DNA from: a virus | Strand: one strand, 5' to 3' | DNA: 37,869 bases | IMG/VR virus record: IMGVR_UViG_3300028423_000593 | Span: 1 to 37,869 of that record | In this document: positions 25,203-32,095 of the stretch, in pieces | Position numbering within the stretch: the stretch's first letter is position 1 | How the letters are laid out: every line of letters begins with the position of its first letter | Made by a program: the position numbers and the translations under genes | Notes under the pieces: model-generated | Databases searched by the model: none | Seen by the model: only the letters and a program-made list of their open reading frames with translations | Told to the model about the DNA's origin: nothing

Positions 25203-25302
25203 CTCGCTCTGAAGTCACGACTTCATTCCGCGACTTTTTTTCAAAAAGCTCTCTCCATTACGTCGCGCCTTCCGAGTTCTTCGATCTCATATCACATACA
25301 CC

Positions 25303-25436
25303 GTTCGTCAACGATCAGCTTCGCGGCGCCTCCGGCTTTAACATGGAGCGTTCGTAAAGGGGTTCGTATTTTCCAAGATAAAGAGCGCCTTCGGCGCGCA
25401 TTTTTAGTGTGCTTGGAAACATACTCTGTCGTTCGT
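25303..25436. repeat. four GTTCGT repeats
   Basis: GTTCGT occurs at 25303, 25350, 25362 and 25431 in the same orientation within 134 bases of gene-free DNA. The spacing is irregular. It could be a regulator-binding or replication-origin motif, or chance. Confidence 0.25.
25385..25405 (+). terminator. hairpin with T run in the early leader
   Basis: GCGCC and GGCGC (25385-25389, 25393-25397) form a stem around TTC. GCA and TTTTT follow (25401-25405). It lies about 200 bases before the first early gene and points rightward, so it could attenuate the early transcript or end a short RNA started near 25.2 kb. Confidence 0.45.
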
Positions 25437-25446
25437 CGAAACGTGT

Positions 25447-25465
25447 TTGTGATCGAAGATCACAA
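25447..25465. promoter_or_regulatory. perfect 19-bp palindrome, candidate operator
   Basis: TTGTGATC and GATCACAA flank GAA. The half-sites recall the CRP type (TGTGA/TCACA) but the spacing is 7, not 6. It lies 142 bases before the first early gene and would suit a dimeric regulator. A shorter palindrome, CCGCGC-AA-GCGCGG, follows at about 25488-25501. Confidence 0.45.
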
Positions 25466-25606
25466 GCCACATTTCAACGCCCGCCATCCGCGCAAGCGCG
25501 GACCCCGGTTGACAAATCTGCTCCTTGTTGGGGCCGAAGGTCGCGCCGCGTAGCAGATCGTTTCCTCTGCGGCGTTTGTTTTCTCAAAAAATCGAAGGAG
25601 GCTCAC

Positions 25607-25798
25607 ATGCCTGATGGAACTCTGTTTCTCACCGAACCCGAAATCCTCGCCATTGAGGACAGCTTGATCGACTACGACGATCCCGCTCACCCCGCCAGCC
25701 TGTTTCTGGACGAGTTCGACACTTGGATGGCCGATGGCTGGCAGCAGCCGGAAACGGTCGTCATCGACTACACCGCGACCGACGAGGTGCCGTTTTGA
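25607..25798 (+). CDS. small acidic protein, first gene of the early run
   Basis: ATG at 25607 has GGAGG 7 bases upstream. The 63-residue product is acidic (about 25% Asp and Glu) and starts MPDGTLFLTEPEILAIEDS. No domain is recognised. As the first early gene it could be an anti-host or regulatory peptide, but nothing in the sequence shows this. Its stop overlaps the TTG start of the next small gene. Confidence 0.65.
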   Translation: MPDGTLFLTEPEILAIEDSLIDYDDPAHPASLFLDEFDTWMADGWQQPETVVIDYTATDEVPF

Positions 25799-25875
25799 AA
25801 CTCGACGACTTCGCACTCGCAGCGGGGGCAGCTTTTGCCCTCGCGATGATCTTCACCGTCTGGACAGGAGGATAA
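25795..25875 (+). CDS. 26-residue single-span membrane peptide
   Basis: A TTG at 25795 overlaps the previous stop (TTGA), which suggests coupled translation. The product starts MKLDDFALAAGAAFALAMIF and is a single hydrophobic helix followed by TVWTGG. The end of the frame includes the AGGAGG that serves the next gene, so part of its sequence is constrained by that role. It may only be a coupling device. Confidence 0.4.
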   Translation: MKLDDFALAAGAAFALAMIFTVWTGG

Positions 25876-25876
25876 C

Positions 25877-26167
25877 ATGGACCTGATCTACATTCTGATG
25901 CTTTCAACAATCAGCGTGCTTTGCGCGCTGACGTTCGCCCTGCGGCTGGTCGGCTGGTCGCAGCTTCTTGCCGCTCATTGGCTGGCTGACGTGCTTTTCA
26001 CCGTCGCCTTGTTCCTGATCTTCTCTGGGACGCTCACTGGGTCGCTTGTCGCGGCCTTCGGCGGGCTGATGTTCAGCTTGATACTGACCGCAGGCCGGAT
26101 TGCTCACAAGCACGCCCAGAAAATGAAACGTCGCGCCCGGGCGCAGTCGTGGCTGGCCGGGGCCTGA
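25877..26167 (+). CDS. early membrane protein with about three spans
   Basis: The ATG at 25877 follows AGGAGG. The 96-residue product has hydrophobic spans at about residues 3-22 (LIYILMLSTISVLCALTFAL), 28-52 and 56-74, and a basic C-terminal tail (HKHAQKMKRRARAQS) likely to lie in the cytoplasm. Small early membrane proteins in temperate phages can act in superinfection exclusion or membrane protection; this is only a possibility here. Confidence 0.65.
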   Translation: MDLIYILMLSTISVLCALTFALRLVGWSQLLAAHWLADVLFTVALFLIFSGTLTGSLVAAFGGLMFSLILTAGRIAHKHAQKMKRRARAQSWLAGA

Positions 26168-26246
26168 TGGCCCCGGAGAAAATGAAGCCTGAATACCCCG
26201 TGCGAGGCACGGTGAACAACGAAACGAAAACTCGAAAGGAAAGAAC

Positions 26247-26879
26247 ATGCGTGACGCATTGAACAAAGCTGAAATCGAAGCAATCGAACAATTCCAGCAA
26301 GAGCAGGCGCAAGCCGCTCAACAGGAGCAAGAGAAAGACCGTAGCATCGAAGATGTCTACCTTGACGCTTTCACCGCCTATACCGAGGGCGAAAAAACCC
26401 CGCCGCACATCATGGAAGCCTTCGCTGCCATCGCAGCCTTCTTCTACGACGATGACCCTGAGTTCAAAATCGACGGAGGGATTGATGGCGTCACGGGCGA
26501 CGTGATCGAAGGCAGCGATCCCAACAACTGCCAGTTCAACCAGAAAGGCATCCTTGGCAACTTTTGCCAGCAGGCCGACTGGATGCTTGGCCGTGAGGAG
26601 CGCCGCTTGAACTACCTCAAAAACGCAGCGTTCCGCGCCCGCCGCGCACACAGCCAATCGGAGATCGACACTCTGGCCTTGGAGAAAGCCGAGGCCGAAT
26701 ATGGCAAATGCAAGCTGGTCAACCTGCCGATCCTTGAGGACTTCAAGAAAGCGGCCAAGACCGCCTACCTTGTCCAGTTTGGAGAAGAATGGGTCCGTCC
26801 CACCAAGAAGGACACGGCGCGCACGACTGAGCAGCTTGAGGACCGCTTCAAGCATCAGGAACGTCGCAGCCGCTTGTAA
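26247..26879 (+). CDS. hypothetical early protein, helical and acidic
   Basis: The 210-residue product starts MRDALNKAEIEAIEQFQQEQ, a Gln/Glu-rich helix. An acidic middle (FFYDDDPEFKIDGGIDGV), a long helix (EIDTLALEKAEAEYGK) and a basic end (FKHQERRSRL) follow. AAAGGAAAG lies before the start. No family is recognised. A strong hairpin 7 bases after the stop marks the end of this gene block. Confidence 0.65.
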   Translation: MRDALNKAEIEAIEQFQQEQAQAAQQEQEKDRSIEDVYLDAFTAYTEGEKTPPHIMEAFAAIAAFFYDDDPEFKIDGGIDGVTGDVIEGSDPNNCQFNQKGILGNFCQQADWMLGREERRLNYLKNAAFRARRAHSQSEIDTLALEKAEAEYGKCKLVNLPILEDFKKAAKTAYLVQFGEEWVRPTKKDTARTTEQLEDRFKHQERRSRL

Positions 26880-26885
26880 TTAAAC

Positions 26886-26907
26886 GGCGGGGCAACACTG
26901 CCCCGCC
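26886..26907 (+). terminator. 9-bp hairpin after the early gene block
   Basis: GGCGGGGCA and TGCCCCGCC form a perfect stem around ACAC, starting 7 bases after the preceding stop. No T run follows, so it may protect the 3' end or pause RNA polymerase rather than terminate. The next 250 bases, to 27158, have no clear gene but contain further nested repeats, such as ACGGG/CCCGT inside CAGGG/CCCTG (about 26917-26953), and could form a structured leader for the DUF932 gene. Confidence 0.45.
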
Positions 26908-27158
26908 TCCAAATCAGGGTCGACGGGGTAAGGCCCGTGCAAAGCGCCCTGACAATCTGGTCCGCTCTTGCTCCGGCGAGGGCGGGCCAACTTCGCCGTT
27001 TCACACTACTCTAACCAACGCGCACACCGCAACCCTCGGGCTGAAATACAGCACTGAGAAAAGCGCCTCATCCGCGTTTGTAGAAACGGACTTCACAAAA
27101 TCGAAACAGAAGCGCAGGCGTAGGGAATACCCCCGCGCCTCTACAGAGGAAATCTGCC

Positions 27159-28100
27159 ATGAACACCATCGCACCTATCAGCGCCGCAACCGAAATAACC
27201 GAACGCAACGAGCATTTCTTCAATGCAGGAGTGCGCCCCCTCTACGGCATCGACGGTGAACCCATCGACCCCCAGATCGCCCGTGGCGTTTATCGCGACG
27301 ACACGAACGAGTGCATCGCGTCCTGCGGCCCCAACTTCAAGCCCGTGCAACACCACGACATTGTGCAGCCCATCATGCAGCACTTTCACGGCCTTGGTTA
27401 CGAGATCGAAGAACGTGCGCCCAACAGGCGCGACCTTCGTGATCTTGTGGGCCGCTCAGGTGCCTTCATGCAGCGCAAATATGCCCACAATGGCGCCGTG
27501 ATGCGTACCGACATCATCACAGGCGACTTCATCACGCCCACGGGCAGAACCAGCTATATGCAGCAAGGCCCCGACACGATGTTGTTCAAGACATCCATCC
27601 TGAACAGCCACAACGGCAGCCTCGCGGTGCGCGTCATTACCAGCTACGAGCGCATCATTTGCATGAATGGCATGACCCGTCCCGATTTCTCGGCTGGCGT
27701 TTACGGCAAGCACACATCGAACTTCTCGCTGCGCGCCATGACCGCCCAGATCGAGAACTCGCTCAATGGCATGTACCAAGACGCCGAAACCTTCGGGCGC
27801 TGGGCCAAGAAGAAAATCAACCGCGAAATCGCGGAAACGATGCTTCAAAAGACCATCGCCAAGCAGCAAGCGCGTGGCAACAACCCGCCCTATTCCGAGC
27901 GCCTTATCGGCCTGATCCTCGACCGCTTTGCACACGAAGATCAAACCGTCTGGGGCCTCTACCAAGCTGTGACGTGGTGGCAGTCGCACCACAAGGTCAG
28001 CGAGAACGCCTCGCCCCTGACAACCACCATCAACCGCGAAACGCGCGTGGCCAAGATGCTGCGCAGCGACGAGTGGAACGCACTGACGGAGGACGCATGA
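27159..28100 (+). CDS. DUF932 family protein
   Basis: The 313-residue product matches the phage/plasmid DUF932 type: VYRDDTNECIASCGPNFKPVQ at the start (split at residue 44 onward), a central segment with FKTSILNSHNGSLAVRV and ERIICMNGMTRPDF, and a C-terminal helical part with TTINRETRVAKML. These proteins are common on mobile DNA; their biochemical role is unknown, though they often lie near replication and recombination genes. A long, structured intergenic leader precedes it. The end ACGGAGGACG provides the ribosome binding site for the next gene, whose ATG overlaps the stop. Confidence 0.8.
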   Translation: MNTIAPISAATEITERNEHFFNAGVRPLYGIDGEPIDPQIARGVYRDDTNECIASCGPNFKPVQHHDIVQPIMQHFHGLGYEIEERAPNRRDLRDLVGRSGAFMQRKYAHNGAVMRTDIITGDFITPTGRTSYMQQGPDTMLFKTSILNSHNGSLAVRVITSYERIICMNGMTRPDFSAGVYGKHTSNFSLRAMTAQIENSLNGMYQDAETFGRWAKKKINREIAETMLQKTIAKQQARGNNPPYSERLIGLILDRFAHEDQTVWGLYQAVTWWQSHHKVSENASPLTTTINRETRVAKMLRSDEWNALTEDA

Positions 28101-28309
28101 CGCGATACGACGAACGCCACGGTGGACCCTTTAACAGAGGGTCCGCTGACTTCTGGTATCATCGGCCCCCAGAGCCTCATTACTACCTCGGGGCCACTTA
28201 CCAATCCCAGAAAATCACCGAAAGCGGCATGACCGAAGCTGAAATCGAAGCGTATCTGGCTGGATACGACCAAGCCGAAGCTGACGGTGGCCAGAAAGAC
28301 TACGGATGA
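28097..28309 (+). CDS. small conserved-looking phage protein
   Basis: ATG at 28097 overlaps the stop of the DUF932 gene. The 70-residue product contains GGPFNRGSADFWYHRP, PHYYLGATYQS, and MTEAEIEAYLAGYDQAEADG near the end, a pattern I associate with a small phage protein family coded in early regions. Its function is unknown. It is probably co-expressed with the DUF932 protein. Confidence 0.65.
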   Translation: MTRYDERHGGPFNRGSADFWYHRPPEPHYYLGATYQSQKITESGMTEAEIEAYLAGYDQAEADGGQKDYG

Positions 28310-28422
28310 CTTTTGGCCACTGGAAATACCCGCCGCGCAAGCGCCGCAAGCCGATCCCTTGGATGACCGTCTTTGGCATCCTTTGCTGGATCGCGGCGCT
28401 TGCTGTCATTTTCGCCCCTTAA
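28306..28422 (+). CDS. 38-residue single-span membrane peptide
   Basis: ATG at 28306 overlaps the previous stop. The product has a very basic N-terminus (KYPPRKRRKPIPW) and one membrane span (MTVFGILCWIAALAVIFAP) ending at the C-terminus. The positive-inside rule places the N-terminus in the cytoplasm. Function unknown. Confidence 0.5.
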   Translation: MTFGHWKYPPRKRRKPIPWMTVFGILCWIAALAVIFAP

Positions 28423-28434
28423 CAGGAGAAAAAC

Positions 28435-28761
28435 ATGCCTTGGACCAACATCGAGCAGGTTGGTTATCAACCCGTTGACACAAGCCTCGACGCCGCAATC
28501 GCGGGCGAAAAAACCGCCCCAATTCTCAGAACGATGATCCTCAACTTTCTGCGCCAAACAGGCAAAGGCTGGACAAGTGAGGAAATCGCCCGTCGCCTTG
28601 ATCTGGACTATCGCAGCGTCCAGCCCCGCCTATCCGAACTGCGCGATGCTGGCAGCGTCTATGACACAGGCGAACGCCGCATGAGCGAACGCAACCGCCA
28701 GATCATTGTCTGGAAATCCACCCCCAAGGAGAACAGCCATGAAAGCCATTCTGAACTCTGA
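28435..28761 (+). CDS. winged helix-turn-helix DNA-binding protein
   Basis: The 108-residue product has a clear winged-helix segment: TMILNFLRQTGKGWTSEEIA, then RRLDLDYRSVQPRLSELRDAG and a wing with VYDTGERR. Such a domain binds duplex DNA as a regulator or accessory. It has no other domain. It is the only recognisable early DNA-binding regulator candidate in the window and lies just before the clamp gene, overlapping it by 23 bases. AGGAG lies upstream of its ATG. Confidence 0.7.
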   Translation: MPWTNIEQVGYQPVDTSLDAAIAGEKTAPILRTMILNFLRQTGKGWTSEEIARRLDLDYRSVQPRLSELRDAGSVYDTGERRMSERNRQIIVWKSTPKENSHESHSEL

Positions 28762-29383
28762 CCTTTTGTCTGCCGTTTCTATCGCCGCTTCAACCGAAGA
28801 AACCCGCTATTATCTTTGCGGTGTCCATGTGGAGCCTCACCCAAAGCAAGGCGTCATTATGACTGCCACCGATGGTCATATTCTGGCTACCGCCCACGAT
28901 CTCGAAGGCACAATCGACAAACCTCGCATCATCTTGGCCAACTTCAAGTCGGCCTCTTTCAAAACAAAAGCCAAAGAAGATCAGCGCAGGCTGCATGTCA
29001 ATTTTAAAGATGAAATGGGTGCCATTCGCGATGATGACAGCGCCAAAAATTTGGATGCCGTTGTTGTTGAAAACATCTACGCCACCTTTCCAGATTGGCG
29101 CAACATTACCCCCGGCTTTACACGCTCTGAACCGACTGCCGGATTTGGCCAGTTCAATCCGAACCTCTTGGCCAAAACGATGTCAGTGTTCACCCGCGCT
29201 TCTGGCCCCGACAAACCCGGCCCTGTGGTTTTTCAGCAAAAAACGCCCAACGATCCTGCGCTTTTTGTTCTCGACAACCCCGAGATCAACATCGCCGTTA
29301 TTGCAATGCCCATGAAGTCTGACGAACTCGATGTGCTGCAACGGTACGATTGGGGCAAGCCACAAGAAACCGCTGCCGCCTAA
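28739..29383 (+). CDS. two-domain DnaN-like sliding clamp
   Basis: ATG at 28739 has AAGGAG upstream; the 214-residue product starts MKAILNSDLLSAVSIAAS. It lines up with domains 2 and 3 of bacterial beta clamps. ETRYYLCGVHVE and ATDGHILA match the domain 2 pattern RYYLNG...ATDGHRLA. YATFPDWRNITP matches DGRFPDYRRVLP. FNPNLLAKTM and the end VIAMPMK match FNVSYVLDVL and VVMPMRL. Domain 1 is absent. A ring of six domains would need three subunits, as in PCNA and T4 gp45 (about 228 residues). It may tether a polymerase or compete with the host clamp. No phage DNA polymerase is seen. Confidence 0.78.
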   Translation: MKAILNSDLLSAVSIAASTEETRYYLCGVHVEPHPKQGVIMTATDGHILATAHDLEGTIDKPRIILANFKSASFKTKAKEDQRRLHVNFKDEMGAIRDDDSAKNLDAVVVENIYATFPDWRNITPGFTRSEPTAGFGQFNPNLLAKTMSVFTRASGPDKPGPVVFQQKTPNDPALFVLDNPEINIAVIAMPMKSDELDVLQRYDWGKPQETAAA

Positions 29384-29395
29384 AGGAGCAAGCAA

Positions 29396-29836
29396 ATGGA
29401 CACGAAACAACTTCAATCGCGCCTTGAAGGCTATAACAACACCTTCTCAGACCTCGGCTATTTCAAGCCGTTTTCGTCGTTTCGCTTTTACGACTCTGGC
29501 CGTTGCGAAATCTTTGCCTCTGGCCAACGCGAAGAAAGATGGTCCTCAGATGGGTCCGAAGCGTTCATTGCATACGGCAATTCGCCAGAAGAAGCGCTTA
29601 CAGAAATGGACCAAAAAATCGCCCTTTTGGAGCCTCGCGACAAACGCGAAAAAGACACATTTCTTCGTGACGTTGCCAAATTAACCGAGAAAGCGCGCGA
29701 TCTCGGCTTCGATCACGTTGCAGATGAAAGCGATCCTTCCGGCCATGTGGATTACGCAGCACAGCTTCAAAATCTCTTGGATAGCCTTTCCAAAAACATT
29801 CTTGAAGATCAGCGCTCCACAGAACACGCTGAATAG
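29396..29836 (+). CDS. hypothetical early protein
   Basis: The 146-residue product follows the clamp gene after 12 bases, with AAGGAG before its ATG. The first half is beta-rich (FKPFSSFRFYDSGRCEIFAS), the second helical and acidic (EEALTEMDQKIALLEP, KLTEKARDLGFDH). No family is recognised. A GAAA-capped hairpin follows it. Confidence 0.6.
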   Translation: MDTKQLQSRLEGYNNTFSDLGYFKPFSSFRFYDSGRCEIFASGQREERWSSDGSEAFIAYGNSPEEALTEMDQKIALLEPRDKREKDTFLRDVAKLTEKARDLGFDHVADESDPSGHVDYAAQLQNLLDSLSKNILEDQRSTEHAE

Positions 29837-29865
29837 CGGGCCTTTAACAAAAATGAGAGAAATTG

Positions 29866-29883
29866 GGCCGGGGAAACTCGGCC
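29866..29883 (+). terminator. 7-bp hairpin with GAAA loop
   Basis: GGCCGGG and CTCGGCC (one G-U pair) close on GAAA, a stable GNRA tetraloop, followed by ACTTTTCCCCC. It lies between the hypothetical gene ending at 29836 and the gene starting at 29911. It may be a weak terminator ahead of the integrase region. Confidence 0.45.
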
Positions 29884-29910
29884 ACTTTTCCCCCTAAATT
29901 GAGGAACGCA

Positions 29911-30144
29911 ATGAAATCTGTTATCAAGCAAGTCGTCGATGCGATTGACAAGTCCGAAAATCGCAAGCTATCCCATGTCACCTACAATGGCGAAGATGTG
30001 ATCTTCCACACTGACGCCTCACAGGTCGATGGCTCCCCCAAACTTGGCCTCGACCCCGCCTATGAGTGGTTGCAAAAAAATGGCTCTGCCAGCCAAGGGA
30101 ATACACCGCGTAAAAGCCAAACTGGCGAACAAGACCCGCGTTGA
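29911..30144 (+). CDS. small protein overlapping the integrase start
   Basis: ATG at 29911 has GAGGAA 5 bases upstream. The 77-residue product starts MKSVIKQVVDAIDKSENRKL, has a short beta-rich centre (THVTYNGEDVIFHTD-like) and a polar tail. Its last 65 bases overlap the integrase frame. Position suggests an integrase partner such as an excisionase, but no winged-helix Xis motif is visible. Confidence 0.5.
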   Translation: MKSVIKQVVDAIDKSENRKLSHVTYNGEDVIFHTDASQVDGSPKLGLDPAYEWLQKNGSASQGNTPRKSQTGEQDPR

Positions 30145-31135
30145 GTATCACTATGCTTGGCGCGGCGGTCCCAAGTTTTGGACATCGACAAGCGGCATTG
30201 CCAAGCACAGTCCCGATTATTGGGCGGCGTACCACGATGCTTGCGCCGAGCGCCGCCCAGATCGTGGCCTGTTTCGTGAAGTCCTAAACGCTTACCTGAA
30301 CAGCCCGCAGTTCAAAAAACTCGGCGCGCGCACCCAGAAAGACAAACGCACATCAATCTTTCACCCCAAGAATGGCATTGAGCAACGCTTTGGCGATGCC
30401 CCTCTTGGCGTTTTTGCCCGCCCTGAAATCCGCCGCGTGGCCTACGAGTGGCTTGACGACATAGATAGCGACCGCGTGTCTGACATGCGCCGTGCGGACC
30501 TTGTATCTATCGTGGCATGGGCCGTAGATCGCGGCTATCTCACAGCGCACCATCTGCAACGCATGACCCCTCGCTATACGGTTGACCGCAGCGAAATCAT
30601 CTGGTCCGACGCCGAAATTGATACTTTCGTCGCGCTTGCTCCTGACTGGATTGGTCGCATCCTGATTGCCGCCACAGAAACAGGGCTTCGCCCCGGCGAC
30701 CTTATTCGCCTCAATCGCGGCCATGTCCAAGGCACCGCCGCAGGCCAGCGCCGCATCTTCATGCGCACGGCGAAGCGCGGCAAAGTCGTATCAATCCCCG
30801 TCACCCCGAAAATGGGTGAACTGATCGACGCCACGCCGCGCGACAGACTGCACATTTTGGCCAATGCCAGCGGCGGGCCGTTCGTCAATACGAACTATCC
30901 GATGAAAAAAGTGCGCGACTGGCGGCGCAAGGCGGGCTTGCGCGACGAATTGCACCTGCACGACGCCCGAGGAACAGCGGCAACGCGACTTTTCGAGGCT
31001 GACGCCAGCCTGCGCGAGATCGCAACGCATATGGGCTGGTCCGTCCAGCACACCGCCAAGATGATTGAGGTCTATGTCAGCCGCAATCCATCGCACTCAG
31101 ATGACCTTTTGATCCGGCTTCATCGCGACCGCTGA
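30080..31135 (+). CDS. int: tyrosine site-specific integrase
   Basis: The 351-residue product from ATG 30080 has an N-terminal DNA-binding part rich in basic and aromatic residues, then a core-binding helical domain and the catalytic domain. Catalytic-type residues are visible: the first Arg in ETGLRPGDLIRL, HDARGTAATRL (HxxR), HMGWS, and Tyr in MIEVYVSRN. It should insert and excise the phage at the tRNA-Trp-like core 123 bases downstream. The start is uncertain; a weak AGTGG lies upstream and a longer frame opens at 30029. No separate excisionase is clear. Confidence 0.88.
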   Translation: MALPAKGIHRVKAKLANKTRVEYHYAWRGGPKFWTSTSGIAKHSPDYWAAYHDACAERRPDRGLFREVLNAYLNSPQFKKLGARTQKDKRTSIFHPKNGIEQRFGDAPLGVFARPEIRRVAYEWLDDIDSDRVSDMRRADLVSIVAWAVDRGYLTAHHLQRMTPRYTVDRSEIIWSDAEIDTFVALAPDWIGRILIAATETGLRPGDLIRLNRGHVQGTAAGQRRIFMRTAKRGKVVSIPVTPKMGELIDATPRDRLHILANASGGPFVNTNYPMKKVRDWRRKAGLRDELHLHDARGTAATRLFEADASLREIATHMGWSVQHTAKMIEVYVSRNPSHSDDLLIRLHRDR

Positions 31136-31178
31136 TTCGCTTTAAGTTGTGAAACCGACGCAAAATCGCAACACATCT

Positions 31179-31396
31179 TGTAAAAGACCCCCTCAAACGC
31201 TGTAAAACGGTATTTTTTTTTAATGCCTTTGAGCGACATTTTTTCCTTTAAAATCAAGTGGCAGGGGCAGCAGGGTTCGAACCCGCGACCTACGGTTTTG
31301 GAGACCGTGAAAATTCTCTGATTGCAAACAAAAAAAATGTAAAACACTCTGCTTTCACGCCACCAAGTGTCAAGCACTTAGCGCCCTTTTGTAAAA
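31179..31396. repeat. TGTAAAA repeats flanking attP, candidate integrase arm sites
   Basis: TGTAAAA occurs at 31179-31185 and 31201-31207 on one side of the tRNA-like core, and at 31338-31344 and 31390-31396 on the other, all in the same orientation. Tyrosine integrases bind such short arm repeats on both sides of the core. Confidence 0.4.
31259..31308 (-). other. attP: attP core: 3' half of a tRNA-Trp(CCA) gene
   Basis: The minus strand carries the 3' 50 bases of a tRNA-Trp: an anticodon arm ACGGT-CTCCAAA-ACCGT with anticodon CCA, a short variable loop, a T arm with GGTTCGAACCC, the acceptor strand TGCCCCT, discriminator G, and an encoded CCA end. No D arm or 5' acceptor strand precedes it, so it is not a working tRNA. 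A tRNA 3' half next to an integrase gene is the classic attP signature: on insertion it restores the host gene. Confidence 0.88.
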
Positions 31397-31412
31397 TGGA
31401 GGACCATCGCAA

Positions 31413-31709
31413 ATGACATCAAACAAAGCGGCACAACACTCGCAGAAAGTGTATCTTGCAGGCGGGAACCAAGTCTCCCAAGCAGTCAAGCCGACGAAAG
31501 CCAAAATCACCCTCGCGCAGCCCGTCGATGATCCCATCACCTACCGTCGATGGAACGAATTGAAGCAAGAACTTCAAAACACGCGCAGCGACCTTCTGCG
31601 CACTCAAGAAGAAAAGCATCGCCTTTGCGACAAGCTGAATGAAGCGCACAGCAAAATCGCCGCCCTCAAGCAAATCTGCCAGCACCACGGGATCGAGGCC
31701 CCGGTATGA
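31413..31709 (+). CDS. coiled-coil hypothetical protein
   Basis: The 98-residue product has a polar N-terminal half and a long coiled-coil-like C-terminal half (RRWNELKQELQNTRSDLLRT, EEKHRLCDKLNEAHSKIAAL). GGAGGA lies about 10 bases before the ATG. It is the first gene after attP. Its stop overlaps the next start (ATGA). Function unknown; a structural or DNA-bridging role is possible. Confidence 0.6.
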   Translation: MTSNKAAQHSQKVYLAGGNQVSQAVKPTKAKITLAQPVDDPITYRRWNELKQELQNTRSDLLRTQEEKHRLCDKLNEAHSKIAALKQICQHHGIEAPV

Positions 31710-32095
31710 GCAGCCCGACAACCCGCTCAAAAGCCATGCTTGAAAAAGATGGCTGGACCGTCGCCATCGTGGAAAAGTTCAACTCTTTCACAAAAACACG
31801 CCACGATCTGTTCGGCTTTGCCGACCTTTTGGCCATGAAACCCGGCGAGGTTCCCAAGCTAATCCAAGTCACATCGACAGGCTGGCAGTCTCGCGTCCAA
31901 AAAATAAAGGACGAGCCAAAAGCAGCCGTGTGTCTGGCAAGCGGCTTCACCATCGAAGTGCATGGCTGGCGGAAGCTGAAAGTGAAGCGCGGCGGCAAAG
32001 CCATTCGCTGGACGCCGAAAATCATTTTGCTGACGGAGGACGATTTCGATGAACCTGCCATCGCTGCCGACGCAGACCTCCCTGCCCACTGTTAG
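31706..32095 (+). CDS. PD-(D/E)XK-like nuclease (resolvase/VRR-NUC type)
   Basis: The 129-residue product begins with PTTRSKAMLEKDGWTVAIVE. It carries the sequence RHDLFGFADLLAM, with the core Asp pair, followed by LIQVTSTGWQSRV, where the usual ExK is QVT-like, and VHGWRKLKVK. This small nuclease type is common in phage replication and recombination clusters, where it may resolve branched DNA. Activity is inferred. The last 47 bases overlap the next gene, whose ATG lies 8 bases after GGAGGA coded inside this gene. Confidence 0.65.
   Translation: MSSPTTRSKAMLEKDGWTVAIVEKFNSFTKTRHDLFGFADLLAMKPGEVPKLIQVTSTGWQSRVQKIKDEPKAAVCLASGFTIEVHGWRKLKVKRGGKAIRWTPKIILLTEDDFDEPAIAADADLPAHC

Noticed and set aside
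25509-25514. TTGACA as the -35 of the main early promoter
   Set aside because: No acceptable -10 lies 16-18 bases downstream (the sequence there is GC-rich).
31259-31308. A working tRNA-Trp gene
   Set aside because: Only the anticodon arm and the 3' half are present; no D arm or 5' acceptor strand precedes them. It fits an attP core instead.
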